Origin: Patescibacteria group bacterium
GTDB lineage: Bacteria; Patescibacteriota; Gracilibacteria; UBA1369; LOWO2-01-FULL-3
Reading direction: 5' to 3'
Assembly: GCA_018818755.1 (NCBI GenBank)
Contig: JAHIRL010000028.1
Span: 1-7,095 of the forward strand
DNA length: 7,095 nt
This document shows positions 6,004 through 7,095 of this stretch, one piece after another (within the stretch, counting starts at the first letter, position 1; each line of letters starts with the position of its first letter). The position numbers were made by a program, and so were the translations under genes. A model generated the notes under the pieces. That model saw nothing but the letters and a program-made list of their open reading frames with translations. It was not told the DNA's origin and ran no database searches.

Positions 6004-6025
6004 TATAGTGTAAATAAAAACAAAT

Positions 6026-6352
6026 ATGGTCGACAACTACCTGCAAACCATTCAAAAACATCAGGATTTAATGCCTGAGGCGGCCTACAAAAAAATTACC
6101 GAAAACTTCCATCTTTTGCCAGATACCATGAAAAAAGATGTAAGCATGGGGCTCAAGAAAATGGCGCAGATAAACGACCTTCTGGAAGGATATTTTAGCA
6201 ACAAAGGCAAAATAAATCCCGACCAAACCGAAAAATGCGCCGAAGCAAAAAAAGCATTACACAAAAACTACACCCAGATATGCAAAGATCTTGAAGAAGA
6301 ATCAAAAGAAAACTCAAGCAAAGAAGCCGAAGAACTTCTCAAAAAACTATAA
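6026..6352 (+). CDS. Small helical hypothetical protein, 108 residues
   Basis: I do not recognise this family. The protein is highly charged, rich in Lys and Glu, with almost no Gly or Pro after residue 65, and looks all-helical. Segments such as AYKKITENFHLLPDTMKKDVSMGLKKMAQINDLL, and a Glu/Ser/Lys-rich C-terminal part (about 86-108) with heptad-like spacing, suggest a helical bundle or coiled coil. Two Cys (71 and 86) are too few for a metal site alone. No signal peptide or membrane segment is visible, so it is probably cytosolic. The ATG at 6026 lies 22 bases after a perfect TATAAT, with an A-rich leader and no Shine-Dalgarno. It is the first gene of a plus-strand unit; the next gene begins 22 bases after its stop. 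Confidence 0.85.
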   Translation: MVDNYLQTIQKHQDLMPEAAYKKITENFHLLPDTMKKDVSMGLKKMAQINDLLEGYFSNKGKINPDQTEKCAEAKKALHKNYTQICKDLEEESKENSSKEAEELLKKL

Positions 6353-6374
6353 AAACAAAAACTAATCAAATTTT

Positions 6375-6932
6375 ATGCCAAAATTAGAAACTCCAAAAAG
6401 TCCCGAAAACCAACAGCAAAACCCCGCTCCGGCAAGCACGCTCGATGATGCCGCACGCAAAGCCGCAAACGAACAAAACGACGAAAATTTAACAAAGGAA
6501 GTCGACAAAACTTTCGCAAGCAACAGCGAAAGCGACGAAGATTTCATAAAAAACCTTGAAAAAGCTAAAAAAATGTTGGCAAAGATAGAAGCCCGAAACG
6601 CCACAGAAGAATCAACAGGGCTTGAAACAAAAGACATAGAACTACTTGATGAAAAAAATGGCAGAGTTAGTATCGAGGGCATCCCCGAAAATTTTATAAC
6701 AAATGAAAATACCACAAAAGGACCGATAACATTTGAATACAAAAAAGGAAAATTTCAAATCCCCGCCGGAACTCCACTTTCAAGTGATGGACAAATCAAT
6801 CTTGAATTCGCCTCATATGGTGGGATGGGCGGTCCCAGAATACAGGCAAACGCAATGCCACTAAAAGTCCTCAAAGAAATACCTAAACAAAGTCTCGGAG
6901 GTATGATCATGGCAAAACTGTTCGGAAAATAG
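6375..6932 (+). CDS. Hypothetical protein with disordered N-terminus and C-terminal beta-rich part, 185 residues
   Basis: Function unknown. Residues 1-55 are rich in Pro, Gln, Asn, Asp and Ser (KSPENQQQNPAPAS) and probably disordered. Residues 56-75 form a charged helix (FIKNLEKAKKMLAKIEAR). From about 86 the sequence becomes strand-like, with short hydrophobic segments (VSIEGIPENF, PITFEYKKGKFQIPAG, GQINLEFASYGGMGG), ending in a helix with LGGMIMAKLFGK. No catalytic motif, signal peptide or Cys residue is visible. It follows the 108-residue gene by 22 bases in the same direction, with no terminator between, so the two are likely co-transcribed and perhaps linked in function. It ends in TAG at 6930-6932, close to the next gene. 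The ATG has only an A/T-rich leader upstream. Confidence 0.85.
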   Translation: MPKLETPKSPENQQQNPAPASTLDDAARKAANEQNDENLTKEVDKTFASNSESDEDFIKNLEKAKKMLAKIEARNATEESTGLETKDIELLDEKNGRVSIEGIPENFITNENTTKGPITFEYKKGKFQIPAGTPLSSDGQINLEFASYGGMGGPRIQANAMPLKVLKEIPKQSLGGMIMAKLFGK

Positions 6933-6934
6933 TA

Positions 6935-6940
6935 TATAAT
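6935..6940 (+). promoter_or_regulatory. TATAAT box, possible leaderless promoter of the flavoprotein gene
   Basis: A perfect TATAAT ends seven bases before the ATG at 6948, so the A of the start codon would itself be the transcription start. No convincing -35 or extended -10 is seen upstream, which lowers confidence. The box lies just after the preceding stop codon. Confidence 0.4.
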
Positions 6941-6947
6941 GCCCTAG

Positions 6948-7095
6948 ATGTACGACACTATAATAGTCGGCGCAGGACCATCTGGTCTCTTTGCCGCAAT
7001 AAACAGCAAAGGCAATATTTTAGTTTTGGAAAAAACTGATTCAGCAGGAAAAAAATTTCTACTTTCAGGTGGAGGAAAATGCAATATCACCCATA
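6948..7095 (+). CDS. FAD-dependent oxidoreductase, HI0933/YhiN (BaiN) family, 3' partial
   Basis: The first 49 residues are present and the gene runs off the right edge. MYDTIIVGAGPSG is a classic N-terminal Rossmann strand and dinucleotide-binding loop (Gly8, Gly10, Gly13). Glu28 at the end of the second strand (ILVLEK) would hold the ribose of FAD. GKKFLLSGGGKCNITH at 34-49 matches the HI0933/YhiN family signature, in which a GG-x-(K/R)CN-x-T segment contacts the flavin; this marks the family more narrowly than a generic FAD-binding fold. Members are flavoproteins of mostly unproven role, often annotated as aminoacetone oxidase family or NAD(P)/FAD-dependent oxidoreductases, and usually about 400 residues long. 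The ATG at 6948 lies 15 bases after the previous stop with no Shine-Dalgarno; a TATAAT box sits between. Confidence 0.9.
   Translation, partial: MYDTIIVGAGPSGLFAAINSKGNILVLEKTDSAGKKFLLSGGGKCNITH

Noticed and set aside
6362..6742. 126-codon minus-strand frame opposite the 185-residue gene
   Set aside because: It is Ser/Phe-rich, as expected from the complement of a Lys/Glu/Asn-rich gene, and has no promoter or ribosome site.

Overview
The window is AT-rich, uses the standard bacterial code (most stops are TAA, one TAG, one doubled TGA) and is densely packed, with no gene-free stretch over 300 bases. Most genes lack a Shine-Dalgarno sequence and have A/T-rich leaders. Together with several short proteins of no family I recognise, this suggests a small-genome bacterium, possibly of the Candidate Phyla Radiation (Patescibacteria). 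That placement is a guess: no rRNA or marker gene is present. No tRNA, rRNA, CRISPR array, insertion sequence or convincing intrinsic terminator was seen.

Left part, plus strand (1-1753). A large gene enters from beyond the left edge. Its N-terminal half has the layout of a clan CD (caspase/gingipain/CHAT-like) cysteine peptidase domain, with a His in a GHAGG motif and a Cys in a QACWS motif, followed by a calcium-loop sequence and a long charged region I cannot place. After a 76-base gap comes a 56-residue small gene that meets the next, oppositely oriented gene with one base between their stop codons.

Centre, minus strand (5953 down to 1755). Four tightly spaced genes in the order pyrD-pyrK-pyrE-pyrF encode the last steps of UMP synthesis. 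PyrD with PyrK is the class 1B (NAD-linked) dihydroorotate dehydrogenase, PyrE adds the ribose phosphate to orotate, and PyrF decarboxylates OMP to UMP. The earlier steps (carAB, pyrB, pyrC) are not in the window. Downstream of pyrF, in the same direction but behind its own apparent promoter, lies a roughly 242-residue protein of unknown function.

Right part, plus strand (5975-7095). A good sigma-70-type promoter, back-to-back with the probable pyrD promoter, drives two small genes of unknown function (108 and 185 residues). They are followed by the start of a flavoprotein of the HI0933/YhiN (BaiN) family that runs off the right edge and may be read from a leaderless transcript.

The least ordinary items are the His/Cys peptidase-like protein, the small gene behind it, the unknown gene downstream of pyrF, and the compact divergent control region between pyrD and the right-hand genes.
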